Below are positions 8,357 through 16,800 of a stretch of 64,000 bases of DNA, in pieces. Both the position numbers and the translations under genes were made by a program. This DNA comes from Candidatus Barnesiella excrementavium (lineage in GTDB: Bacteria; Bacteroidota; Bacteroidia; Bacteroidales; Barnesiellaceae). Position 1 is the stretch's first letter. Each line of letters starts with the position of its first letter. The stretch covers positions 1-64,000 of the forward strand of contig DXDM01000002.1 of assembly GCA_019115485.1 (NCBI GenBank), given 5' to 3'. The notes beneath the pieces were generated by a model. It saw only the letters and a list, made by a program, of their open reading frames with translations, did no database searches and was not told the DNA's origin.

Positions 8357-9069
8357 TATTTCGCGTTTAATTGGTTCATGACGTGTATCGTGTGACAGGC
8401 CACCACCCCAGCCGTCTCGGTGCGCAGGCGGCTCGGCCCCAGCATCACGGGCTGGAATCCGCAGGCGAGAGCCTGCTCCACCTCTTCGGGGCTGAAATCG
8501 CCCTCGGGGCCAATCAATATCAAGGCATTCTCACTGGGTCGATAAAGTTCGGTCAGCTCCCGGCGCTCACCCTCCCGGTAGCAGTGGGCGATGAACTTCT
8601 GCCCGTCGAAGGGTCGGGCCACAAATTCGGCAAAGGGGGTCATCTCGGAGAGTTGCGGCAATACCGCTTTCAACGACTGCTTCATGGCCGAGACGAGAAT
8701 CTTGTTCAGCCGCTCGGTCTTCAACTCTTTCCGCTCCGAGAATCGGCAACGCAACAAGGTTATCGAATCGATACCTATCTCGGTCGTCTTCTCGGCAAAC
8801 CACTCGATGCGGTCGAGGTTTTTGGTGGGGGCGATAGCCACATGCACCCGTGCGGTCCACGGGTTGGGGGCTGCCTCCTTTTCGAGTAGCCTCACGCTGC
8901 AACGCTTCGGGTGGGCCAAGACAATCTCGGCCCGATAGCGTGTACCCCGCCCGTCGATAATACCAATCTCGTCACCCTCCTTCATGCGCAGCACCTTCAC
9001 ACAATGCTGGCTCTCGGTCTCGGGCAACTCGTGAAGCGTCTCTATCTCGGGAGCATAGAATATCTGCAT
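8356..9069 (-). CDS. rsmE: 16S rRNA (uracil1498-N3)-methyltransferase
   Basis: RsmE methylates U1498 of 16S rRNA in the 30S decoding region using S-adenosylmethionine. The 237-aa protein has an N-terminal PUA-like domain ('HCVKVLRMKEGDEI'), then the SPOUT methyltransferase with 'WFAEKTTEIGIDSI', 'ILIGPEGDFSPEEVEQA' and the knot 'LGPSRLRTETA'. It starts 16 nt after the permease gene stops and overlaps kdsA by one base. Confidence 0.95.
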   Translation of the reverse strand: MQIFYAPEIETLHELPETESQHCVKVLRMKEGDEIGIIDGRGTRYRAEIVLAHPKRCSVRLLEKEAAPNPWTARVHVAIAPTKNLDRIEWFAEKTTEIGIDSITLLRCRFSERKELKTERLNKILVSAMKQSLKAVLPQLSEMTPFAEFVARPFDGQKFIAHCYREGERRELTELYRPSENALILIGPEGDFSPEEVEQALACGFQPVMLGPSRLRTETAGVVACHTIHVMNQLNAK

Positions 9070-9085
9070 GGTCTCTTCGCGTCAA

Positions 9086-10342
9086 TCAAGCGTTGGCTGG
9101 TTTTACCCGTTGGTGTTTATAGTGGAAGGTGAGGGCAAACAGCACCCCGATAACGAGAGCATATCCGGCAAAGATGGTCCAGCAGGTAGTCCAGTCGGTT
9201 ACCCCGGCAACGGTGTGCGACTTGATTACCCAACCGGCCCCGTAACCACCCACGATAGAGCCCAAACCGTTGGTCATCATCATGAAGATACCCTGCGCGC
9301 TGGCCTTGATTTCGGCCGGAGCCTCATCGGCAATAAAGAGCGAGCCCGACACATTGAAGAAGTCGAAGGCCATACCGTAGACAATCATCGACAAGATGAG
9401 GAAGAGCACCGAGAAGCCTTCGGGTCCGCCGATGGCAAAGAAGCCAAACCGCAATACCCAGGCCGTGAAACTGATAATCATCACCCGCTTGATACCGTAA
9501 CGGCTCATGAAGAAGGGGATAGCCAGGATAAAGAGGGTTTCGGATACCTGCGAAAGCGACGACAGGATAACCGCATATTTCACTGCCCACGAATCGGGCG
9601 AAGTGGCCTTGAAGCTATCGAGGAAGGGCACGCCATACATGTTGGTCACCTGCAAGGCGGCACCCAGCAGGAACGAGAAGAGCAGAAAGACAGCCGTGCG
9701 GTAGTTCTTGAAGAGCGACAGGGCGTCGAGGCCCAACATCGAAAGAAGTCCGCTGTTCTTCATCGCCTTGGCCGGCGGGCAGGCCGGCAAGGTGAAACAG
9801 TAGAACCCCATCACTACCGAAGCTATCCCGGCCATAATCAACTGACCGTTGTTGGCGCTGAATCCCGTAAAGTTGTCAATCCACATGGCTACGATAAATC
9901 CTATCGTACCCCACACCCGCACCGGCGGATAGTCCTTGACCCGGTCGAGACCGGCCTTGTCGATGGCGTTGTAGGCCACCGTATAGGAGAGCGACAGGGT
10001 AGGCATATAGGCCAGCATGTTGACCAGCATGGCTATCTTGAACAGGTCGTAGTCCGAGATGAATGCCGCACTGAAAAGGGCTATGGCACCCACAAAGTGC
10101 AGACTGCCCATAAGCCGCTCGGCATTAATCCATTTGTCGGAAACGATTCCAATCAACGCAGGCATGATGAGCGAGGCGATTCCCGACAGGGCAAACACGC
10201 TGCCCACAAGTGCGCCATCGAATGCCAAACCTCCTTCTTCGGTGGGAGTTGTCATGTAAAGCCCCAGGGTACAGAGCCAGGCACCCCAAATGAAGAATTG
10301 GAGAAAATTCATTACGATAAGTCGTAGTTTTATACTTTTCAT
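9086..10342 (-). CDS. Nucleoside permease, MFS family (NupG/XapB-like)
   Basis: A 418-aa integral membrane protein with about twelve hydrophobic helices, normal for the nucleoside:H+ symporter branch of the major facilitator superfamily. The N-terminus 'LRLIVMNFLQFFIWGAWL' and 'NAERLMG', 'PPVRVWGTIGFI' match NupG-like transporters of Bacteroidota. It would import nucleosides across the inner membrane. It has a separate promoter at 10405-10436 that overlaps the 3' end of the upstream nuclease gene, and it is followed closely by rsmE. Confidence 0.88.
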   Translation of the reverse strand: MKSIKLRLIVMNFLQFFIWGAWLCTLGLYMTTPTEEGGLAFDGALVGSVFALSGIASLIMPALIGIVSDKWINAERLMGSLHFVGAIALFSAAFISDYDLFKIAMLVNMLAYMPTLSLSYTVAYNAIDKAGLDRVKDYPPVRVWGTIGFIVAMWIDNFTGFSANNGQLIMAGIASVVMGFYCFTLPACPPAKAMKNSGLLSMLGLDALSLFKNYRTAVFLLFSFLLGAALQVTNMYGVPFLDSFKATSPDSWAVKYAVILSSLSQVSETLFILAIPFFMSRYGIKRVMIISFTAWVLRFGFFAIGGPEGFSVLFLILSMIVYGMAFDFFNVSGSLFIADEAPAEIKASAQGIFMMMTNGLGSIVGGYGAGWVIKSHTVAGVTDWTTCWTIFAGYALVIGVLFALTFHYKHQRVKPANA

Positions 10343-10404
10343 ATAGCTGTGTTTTTTATTGCGATTTATTCTCTATACCCCTACATGGTTTAGATTAGTG
10401 AGGC

Positions 10405-10436
10405 AAAGCTACCAAAATATCACTGTTTTCACAAGC
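10405..10436 (-). promoter_or_regulatory. Promoter of the nucleoside permease-rsmE-kdsA unit
   Basis: Minus strand TAGCTTTG (10412-10405) with CTTG (10436-10433) 20 nt upstream. The -33 box overlaps the last codons of the bifunctional nuclease gene. Confidence 0.6.
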
Positions 10437-11019
10437 GATTATCTCTTTTATTCAGTTCCTCCTGTATGCGGGCGGCCTCTTCATAGGCCTCCTCGGCAAT
10501 AGCCTTTTCGAGCTTCTCCTTCAACTCCTTGCGCGAGCAGCTCGACAGGCTGCGGTCGCCCTTGGAGGGTTCTTGTTCTTCTCCCGGGCTTTTTTTCCCG
10601 TCACTCTCTTCGTAGATAAATCCGGCCTCTTCGATAATATCCTGCATGACATAGATATCGGAGCGGGTGCGCAGAGCGATAGCGATGGCATCGGAGGTGC
10701 GGGCATCGACCCGAATCTCGCGGGTACCGTCGTCAAAGACCATCTCGGAAGAGAAGACCCCATTCTCGAATTTATAAATACAAACCTCCTTCAAGCGTAT
10801 GCCAAACCCGTGGGCAAAGCTCACAAACAGGTCGTGGGTAATCGGTCGCGGCGGTATGATACCTTCGAGCGATATGGCTATCGACTGAGCTTCGGCCACG
10901 CCTATGACCACGGGGATACGACGAGGACCCTCCTCCTCGGCCAGTACCAAAGCGTATGCACCTTTTTTCACCTGACTGTATGTCAATCCCAGTACCTTTA
11001 ATTTAATACGTTTTTCCAC
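10429..11019 (-). CDS. Bifunctional nuclease (BFN/DUF151) family protein with UvrB/C motif
   Basis: A 196-aa cytoplasmic protein. Residues about 1-130 form the DUF151/BFN domain ('KLKVLGLTYSQVKKGAYALVL', 'RIPVVIGVAEAQSIAI', 'RTSDAIAIALR'); the C-terminus has a UVR-type helical hairpin ('AYEEAARIQEELN') as in UvrB and UvrC. BFN proteins have been described as RNase/DNase, but the function in bacteria is not settled. The start is taken as the GTG at 11019, after an AAAAAGG purine run, because the frame further upstream runs into the repeat promoters and encodes nothing family-like. It is preceded by the second tandem promoter pair. Confidence 0.85.
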   Translation of the reverse strand: MEKRIKLKVLGLTYSQVKKGAYALVLAEEEGPRRIPVVIGVAEAQSIAISLEGIIPPRPITHDLFVSFAHGFGIRLKEVCIYKFENGVFSSEMVFDDGTREIRVDARTSDAIAIALRTRSDIYVMQDIIEEAGFIYEESDGKKSPGEEQEPSKGDRSLSSCSRKELKEKLEKAIAEEAYEEAARIQEELNKRDNRL

Positions 11020-11042
11020 AACCTTTTTATTTTTATGAGGAA

Positions 11043-11232
11043 CAAATATAGTGAAAGGCGAGGGCAAAGACAAACGGAAAACCAAGTTTTCACGCTTCGC
11101 CTTAACCAAGCAAGCCGAATCCTACATTATCCAAATATAGTGAAAGGCGAGGGCAAAGACAAACAGGGAACCAAGTTTTCACGCTTCGCCTTGACCAAGC
11201 CGGATAGCCAACCTTATAACCGAATACATATC
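11043..11232 (-). promoter_or_regulatory. Tandem pair of repeat promoters upstream of the bifunctional nuclease gene
   Basis: Read on the minus strand, the distal unit has TTTG (11163-11160) and TATATTTG (11139-11132) and the proximal unit has TTTG (11074-11071) and TATATTTG (11050-11043); both spacings are exactly 20 nt. The proximal -7 box ends 24 nt before the GTG start. The block from about 11115 to 11232 matches 431-545 upstream of ispD with only a handful of differences, so the two are copies of one element in opposite orientation in the chromosome. Confidence 0.8.
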
Positions 11233-11242
11233 CATTGAATTA

Positions 11243-11281
11243 CAAAAAAATCGGGGCCGGGAACTGCTGCTCCCGACCCCG
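11243..11281 (-). terminator. Terminator of the beta-barrel protein gene
   Basis: On the minus strand CGGGGTCGGGA pairs with TCCCGGCCCCG (one mismatch), followed by a run of seven T. Confidence 0.85.
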
Positions 11282-11304
11282 TTATGATGACTCAAATATT
11301 CTCC

Positions 11305-11916
11305 TTAGAACAGATAGGCTGCCGTTACGGTCCAAGCCCGGCTCTTACCGTTCAAAGCCGAGTTGAGCACATCGCTCTCAACCTCCATCGTTTTGCCCAA
11401 TCCCCAGCCGTACTGACCGGCAATCTGCAAGTGGTTGAAGAGTTCAAGGCCAATACCTACGTTGATAGCGGTCTCAAAACTCTTTGCTTTATATTGTTCG
11501 GCAAAGTTGTCGCCTACCCGGAAGGCAAAACTGGGACCGGCATAGATAAACGGAGCCATAACCGACCCTACGACCGGCAACGAGAACTTATATTTCAGGT
11601 TGATAGGAATCTCTACATAATCGGTGTGTTGGTCTTGTGACGTACCGGTGGTCAAATTTTTCAACGTAGAACCTTTGCGGGTGTACATCACACTGGCATC
11701 GACACCCACCCCGATAACGGGAACCATAAACTCGGCCATCAAACCGCCAGTGAAGCTTGTGATGTTACTCGATTTGAAATTATCAGCAGGATCGCCTCCC
11801 AGTGAAAGCGAAGAGATGTTCACACCCACCTTCGGACCGAACTTGAATTGCGCATTGGCCGGAATCGCCAAAAACAGCGTAGCGACAAGGGCTACACAAA
11901 AAATCGTCTTTTTCAT
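11305..11916 (-). CDS. Outer membrane beta-barrel protein (PorT/OMP_b-brl family)
   Basis: A 203-aa protein with a signal peptide ('MKKTIFCVALVATLFLAIPANAQ') and then alternating short strands typical of a small 8-stranded barrel ('FKFGPKVGVNIS', 'GLMAEFMVPVIGVGVDASVMYTRKG', 'VEIPINLKYKF'), ending in an aromatic 'AAYLF' terminal strand as BAM substrates do. It is expected in the outer membrane; no transport role can be assigned. The ATG at 11916 starts the signal peptide and is preferred over an upstream ATG at 11943. It is monocistronic, with promoter and terminator both visible. Confidence 0.82.
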   Translation of the reverse strand: MKKTIFCVALVATLFLAIPANAQFKFGPKVGVNISSLSLGGDPADNFKSSNITSFTGGLMAEFMVPVIGVGVDASVMYTRKGSTLKNLTTGTSQDQHTDYVEIPINLKYKFSLPVVGSVMAPFIYAGPSFAFRVGDNFAEQYKAKSFETAINVGIGLELFNHLQIAGQYGWGLGKTMEVESDVLNSALNGKSRAWTVTAAYLF

Positions 11917-11991
11917 AAATCTCTTTTTATTTATAGTTTTCAATCAACCGGGAGCTATAAATTATAACCCATTTCCCGACTGCTGTTTGCA

Positions 11992-12024
11992 CAAAGATAA
12001 AATAAAATATATTAAAATCACAAA
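11992..12024 (-). promoter_or_regulatory. Promoter of the beta-barrel protein gene
   Basis: Minus strand TTTG (12024-12021), 21 nt, TATCTTTG (11999-11992). Both boxes are perfect; the leader to the start codon is about 70 nt. Confidence 0.7.
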
Positions 12025-12126
12025 ATCGGTCAAGAAATCACCAAGAAATACAAAAATTCACCGGCTCTTGTCGACTATCGGGAAAAATGATGTATCTTCG
12101 ACATCGAAACAAACAATAACCGACTT

Positions 12127-12438
12127 ATGGACCAGAAACCCACCATCGAAGAAGAAATCGTCAAGATGCTGAAAACCGTCTACGACCCCGAGATTCCGGT
12201 CAACATATACGACCTCGGGCTCGTTTATACCGTAGAGGTAAACGATGGCGCGGTGAAGATAGAGATGACCCTCACCGCCCCAAACTGCCCGGCAGCCGAT
12301 TTCATTATCGAAGACGTGCGCATGAAAATCGAAAGCATCGAAAACGTGAAAAGTGTCGATATACAACTTGTCTTTGAGCCCGAATGGGACAAGGATATGA
12401 TGAGCGAAGAGGCCAAACTCGAACTCGGACTCTTATAA
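12127..12438 (+). CDS. sufT: MIP18/SufT-like (DUF59) iron-sulfur assembly protein
   Basis: A 103-aa DUF59 protein, cytoplasmic, thought to help deliver or repair Fe-S clusters. It has the family signature 'VYDPEIPVNIYDLGLVY' and 'LTAPNCPAAD' with the conserved cysteine, followed by the hydrophobic 'VDIQLVFEPEWD'. The length is normal for the stand-alone form. A TATCTTCG box at 12093-12100 is a 7/8 match to the -7 consensus, with no convincing -33 box. It is followed after 12 nt by lpxH, likely in one transcript. Confidence 0.88.
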   Translation: MDQKPTIEEEIVKMLKTVYDPEIPVNIYDLGLVYTVEVNDGAVKIEMTLTAPNCPAADFIIEDVRMKIESIENVKSVDIQLVFEPEWDKDMMSEEAKLELGLL

Positions 12439-12450
12439 CCCCTATTGCCT

Positions 12451-13203
12451 ATGCCCGGGACAAAGACCTACTTTGCATCTGATTTCCACCTGGGAGCCCG
12501 ATACATCGAGAACCCGCTGGATTACGAACGCCGCATCGTTCGCTGGCTCGACAGCATCAAGTCCGACGCCGGTACCCTCTACCTGCTGGGCGACATACTT
12601 GACTACTGGTATGAATACCGCTATGTCGTGCCCCGGGGCTTTACCCGCTTCTTCGGGAAACTGGCCGAATTGAGTGATAGCGGTGTTGACATTCACTGGT
12701 TCATCGGCAACCACGACATTTGGATTTTCGACTATCTGCCCCACGAGCTGGGTATCACCCTGCACGACGGCACCCTCATCACCGAGATAGGCGGAAAGCG
12801 GTTCTTCCTCTCTCATGGCGACAACGTGGGGCACCGGGATTTCTCGTTCCGGCTGCTTCGCAACCTCTTCCGCAACCGGTTCTGCCAAAGGCTCTATGCG
12901 GCCATACACCCGCGGTGGACGGTGGCTTTTGCCCTGCGGTGGTCGGCCCACAGCCGCAAGACCGGTGATGACTATGCCCAGTATATGGGCGAGAAGAACG
13001 AGCATCTGGTCTGTTTTGCCAAGGAGTATCGCAAGGAGCACCCCATCGACTGCTTTATCTTCGGGCATCGGCACATCTTGCTCGACTTGGCTCTACCCCA
13101 GCAAAGCCGCATCGTTATTTTGGGCGATTGGATTAAGAACCCCTCCTACGCCGTTATGGACGAAACGGGGCTTAATGTATTTGATTATATCGACGAATCG
13201 TGA
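12451..13203 (+). CDS. lpxH: UDP-2,3-diacylglucosamine diphosphatase (LpxH-type)
   Basis: Catalyses the pyrophosphate cleavage that yields lipid X in lipid A synthesis, at the inner face of the cytoplasmic membrane. The 250-aa calcineurin-like phosphoesterase shows the metal ligands in 'ASDFHLGA', 'LGDILDYWYEY', 'IGNHD', 'SHGDN' and 'FGHRH', in the order expected. The ATG at 12451 is chosen over a TTG two codons upstream. Bacteroidota carry LpxH-like enzymes of this type; distinguishing it from a paralogous UDP-diacylglucosamine hydrolase needs a phylogeny. It follows sufT by 12 nt. Confidence 0.88.
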   Translation: MPGTKTYFASDFHLGARYIENPLDYERRIVRWLDSIKSDAGTLYLLGDILDYWYEYRYVVPRGFTRFFGKLAELSDSGVDIHWFIGNHDIWIFDYLPHELGITLHDGTLITEIGGKRFFLSHGDNVGHRDFSFRLLRNLFRNRFCQRLYAAIHPRWTVAFALRWSAHSRKTGDDYAQYMGEKNEHLVCFAKEYRKEHPIDCFIFGHRHILLDLALPQQSRIVILGDWIKNPSYAVMDETGLNVFDYIDES

Positions 13204-13444
13204 TAAAATAGGGATGAAAAGTCCGTTTTAATATTTTTTTACACTTTCGGCGCATAGGTGAGAATCTTATTCAACCGGCTATTCTGCAATAGATTACAGA
13301 GGGTGAGGATAAAAAGTAATTATAAAAGCATATTATAAAACATATTTTTTTGTTTGCTTATCTGCAAAAAAAAGTTGTCCTTTGTGTCAATAACCTAAAA
13401 CAATCTTTTTTACCTTAAAAAATTAATACCTATTGAAAACCTAT

Positions 13445-13479
13445 AAAAAAAGAGCTTTTGAGAAAAAGCTCTTTTTTTA
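13445..13479. terminator. Hairpin terminator, symmetric
   Basis: AAAAAAGAGCTTTT pairs with AAAAGCTCTTTTTT around GAGA. A/T tracts flank both sides, so it can work in either direction. It lies 240 nt after lpxH. Confidence 0.75.
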
Positions 13480-13531
13480 TTCCCTTCCAATACTCCTTTT
13501 TTATATAAAGAACAAATCTTATATCTGTCGA

Positions 13532-13639
13532 TTAGGCCGCGAATTGTTGTTTGGGAAAGCCGTTGACCGGGTCGTGTTTGAATGGCTTGGGCCGATAGAC
13601 CGGCAGGACTGAGTCCCTTTCCTCCTCTCTTTTATGAAG
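13532..13639 (-). pseudogene. Short coding-like remnant, C-terminal tail only
   Basis: A 35-codon open frame on the minus strand bounded upstream by a stop codon and ending in TAA at 13532-13534. It has no ATG, GTG or TTG start. The last 26 codons are rich in G/C at third positions and read like a real protein end (PVYRPKPFKHDPVNGFPKQQ, then FAA). An AGGAGG purine run lies inside its 5' part. I do not recognise the family. It may be the relic of a decayed gene or a tiny gene starting at a rare CTG. Confidence 0.3.
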
Positions 13640-13786
13640 TTACCTGCTTGTGCCAACCCGTGACAATGTTCAAAATCCTACAAAGTGGTAGTTGCCCGAT
13701 ATAGAGATTTTTTACCATATGAGAATAAAATACTACATTTTGATAAAGAAATATGAGTTTTAGTATCATTTTTTCAATTATATTTT

Positions 13787-13794
13787 TATATTTG
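13787..13794 (+). promoter_or_regulatory. -7 promoter box of the large surface protein gene
   Basis: TATATTTG is a perfect -7 match 59 nt before the start codon. No TTTG is found at the right spacing; the region upstream is very AT-rich. Confidence 0.45.
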
Positions 13795-13853
13795 TAAAAT
13801 ATTAAGCCAAAGTATTATTATTTCACATAATTCTTTATTAATAATTTTTAATT

Positions 13854-16800
13854 ATGAAAAAATCTTATCTACTCACTTGCATCGGTATAGCGATGAGTCT
13901 GCTGGGATTTTCTCCAACCACTCACGCTCAAACCTATCCGTATTTCTGTGGATTTGAAGATGATGCTGAAAATGCACAGTGGACACTTGTCAATGGCAGT
14001 TGTGCCAACCAGTGGTACATCGGTACCGCGGCCAAGCACGAAGGCGAAAAGGGATTGTATGTCTCCAACGACGGTGGAGCAACCAGTGGTTATGACACTT
14101 ATTCAACCTCCACGGTATATGCCTGTCGCACGTTCGAAATCACCGAAGCGGGAGCTTACTCGTTCTCTTTCGACTGCTATGTGTAGGGTGAAGGAATTCC
14201 TGAATCCTATGTCAGTGATTATGCACATGCCTATTTGATCCCGGGTGATGTAACTCCTCAGGCCGATAACCAAAGTTATTGGGTGACGATTCCAGAATCT
14301 TATGTCTCGCTCACAGAGGATTTGGTCGGACAATCCGGCTGGGAGACCAAAGCGGGTTTCCAAAATCTGGATCCCGGCACCTATAAGTTGGCATTTTTGT
14401 GGCATAATGACGACTGGTCCGGCAGTGGGGCTGCAATGATTGATAATGTGAAGATAGAAAAACTAACCGATGAACCCAACGTTTCGGTTGCTACGTCACT
14501 GGAATTTCCGCTCACAGAGGTAGGGGGAAGCACAACGGCTACGCTGACCGTCACGAACACGGGCGGCGGGGATATGAATATTTCGGGTATCACCTTTTCG
14601 AATCCAGCCTTCGAGTTGGCCGAAGCCGTTGAATTCCCTGATGTTATTGCGTCAATTGGCGGAGAAAAGAGCTATAAAATCAAGTTCACCCCCACCTCAG
14701 AAGGAGAGATTACCGGAACCATGACCATACAGAGCAATGCTCCTGAAACGGTCGTATCCCTGTCGGGTTCCAGCTATACCCATATTGAGATTACCGACGA
14801 GGCTCCTCTCTTTGAAGATTTCAACAACCTTGACGAGAGTCAACCCAACTTGGGATTGAGTCCTTGGACATTGAAGTCAGGTTATTACACCAGTTGGGAT
14901 CCCTCCCAATGGCTGGTCGGTACCGGTACTAACTTCGTATGCGATGGCACATCGCTGCAAGCCATGGATGCGCCCTCTATCGCTACTTTGCTTTTGATAA
15001 GCCCCAAACTGTATATACCGGCCGACCGCTATGCCAAGATCTCCTTCTACATGCTCCGCTCGGGCATTAATCCTAAAGACCTTGAAGGATTCAAGGTGTA
15101 TGTCAATGATGTGGGCGACATTTACAGTTACGACTCTAATGGAGAAGTGGTTGTTGATGGAGATGTCGCATCTACACTTGTCGAGCCTATTCTCCATGCC
15201 ACCCGATATGTCGATGGATTGCTCTATGAGCAGATGTATCAGGTCGAGGTCAATATTCCCGCCGAATATTCGGGGAAAGAGTTTTATGTTATTTTCGAGG
15301 CCATTCAGGAATATAGTTCGCCCAATTACATCGACAATCTCAAAATCGAGTTGTTGCCCAATACTCCTTTGCTGGAAAGCAGTACCCAATCGATTGATTT
15401 CGGGTTTGTAAGAGCCGGTGACACCGCTTCGCAAGAACTTACGCTCTCCAACGTAGGTCCTGAGCCTTTGACGGTTTCCTTCTCGCAGAAACAAGCCAAC
15501 TCGCCCTTCTCCATCACCCCCGAGAGTGCATCGCTTGATTTCAATGAGCAAAAGACCTTTACGGTTAACTTCTCAAGCAGTGAGGTGGGCCAGTTCAGCG
15601 ATGACCTCTTCATTCTGACCAACAGCAACAACGACACCATTGCACTGAAAGCCGAGACCTACCCGACGACCTCGTACTACGAGACCTTCGATGCTGCGAC
15701 CTCTCTTCCGTCGGAATGGGTAGTCGCCAGGAGCAGCGGCCAGACCAACTATTCGGTCGCCGGCGAAGTCGGTATCGATGGTTCGAATGCTGTCTCTGCT
15801 ACGCATAATTCGTATTATTCACCACTCGATACCCTCTATTCACCGGTAGTCTCGGGAAAAGTAACCTTCGATTTCAAAAAGTTGTATCTGTCGTCGAAAA
15901 TGGAAGCTTACATTGTTGCGGCCGATGGCAGCAAGACGACAATAGATGTCGCAACTGATGCTACCGACTGGATACCCGTCGTAGTGGACAACGTGCCCGA
16001 AGGTTCGCGCATTGCATTCCTGATGCAGAATACGTATCTCGACAACTTCATGGCATTTGCATTCCAGCAGATTAACAAGGGCGTGCAAATCGTGAACAGT
16101 TCGCTTAAACCGGCCAGCGAGACGTTGCTGTATGCCGGTGACGACAGAGCCGAGGACAACGAGTTGCAATTTACAATCAAGAATATCGGTATCCAGCCTG
16201 TTGAAGCAGGTACCTATAACTTTACCACCCGGTTGGTCGATGAAAACGGATCTCTTCCCGAAGGGGTGTCGTATAAAATCTATCTCGACAGCGACGCGGG
16301 AGCTACACTTTGCGAAGACAACGTGATTCCTGGTCTGGCACTTGATGTGAACGAAGAGAAGACGATTAGTGGATATCTGCATATCGATGGCGAGGAGCGT
16401 TTGGAGAAACTGGCTTTCCTCGTAACAGCAAACGAGGTGGAGAATACGCATTTCGCCCAAATGCAGACCGGGAACAACATTACCCTGCTTCCCAACAAAG
16501 GCGAGGCCTCGTTGAGCAGTGTAGAGTTTGGCTTGGTCAACAAGTCTACCACTCTCGACTATACCATCGAGAATAACAGTAACAATGGAGCCCTGACCGT
16601 TTCGGGTATCACGGTTCCCGAGGGTTCGGTATTCTCGGTTAATGCCGAGTTCCCCCTGGTTATCCCCAACGGCGAATCGAGTACGATTCAAATTACCTTT
16701 GCCGCCGAGCCGGGACATTATACGACAACCTTGACCGTAGAGCACGACGGTATAGGCGATACCGAGATTCCTGTCTCGGGTACCATGTTGTCGCCTGCCA

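Larger units (their letters stand above)
13204..13853. other. Gene-poor 650-nt region
   Basis: AT-rich and without a full gene. It holds a strong hairpin terminator (13445-13479), a short minus-strand coding-like stretch (13532-13639, listed separately) and a TATATTTG box at 13787-13794 that probably drives the large surface protein gene. No tRNA or recognisable RNA family was found. Confidence 0.6.

Noticed and set aside
9119-9143. A stretch inside the 3' end of the nucleoside permease gene resembles the repeat promoter (TATAGTGGAAGGTGAGGGCAAA)
   Set aside because: It encodes a conserved part of the permease (FALTFHYKH), lacks the TAnnTTTG box at the right spacing, and is explained by coding constraint plus chance.
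13204-13853. Possible tRNA or CRISPR in the gene-poor region
   Set aside because: No cloverleaf arms or regular repeats could be found; only hairpins and AT-rich sequence.
14184-14186. Amber recoding (pyrrolysine or suppressor tRNA) to explain the in-frame TAG
   Set aside because: TAG ends at least two ordinary genes in the window (4740 gene and priA), no suppressor tRNA is visible, and a point mutation is simpler.
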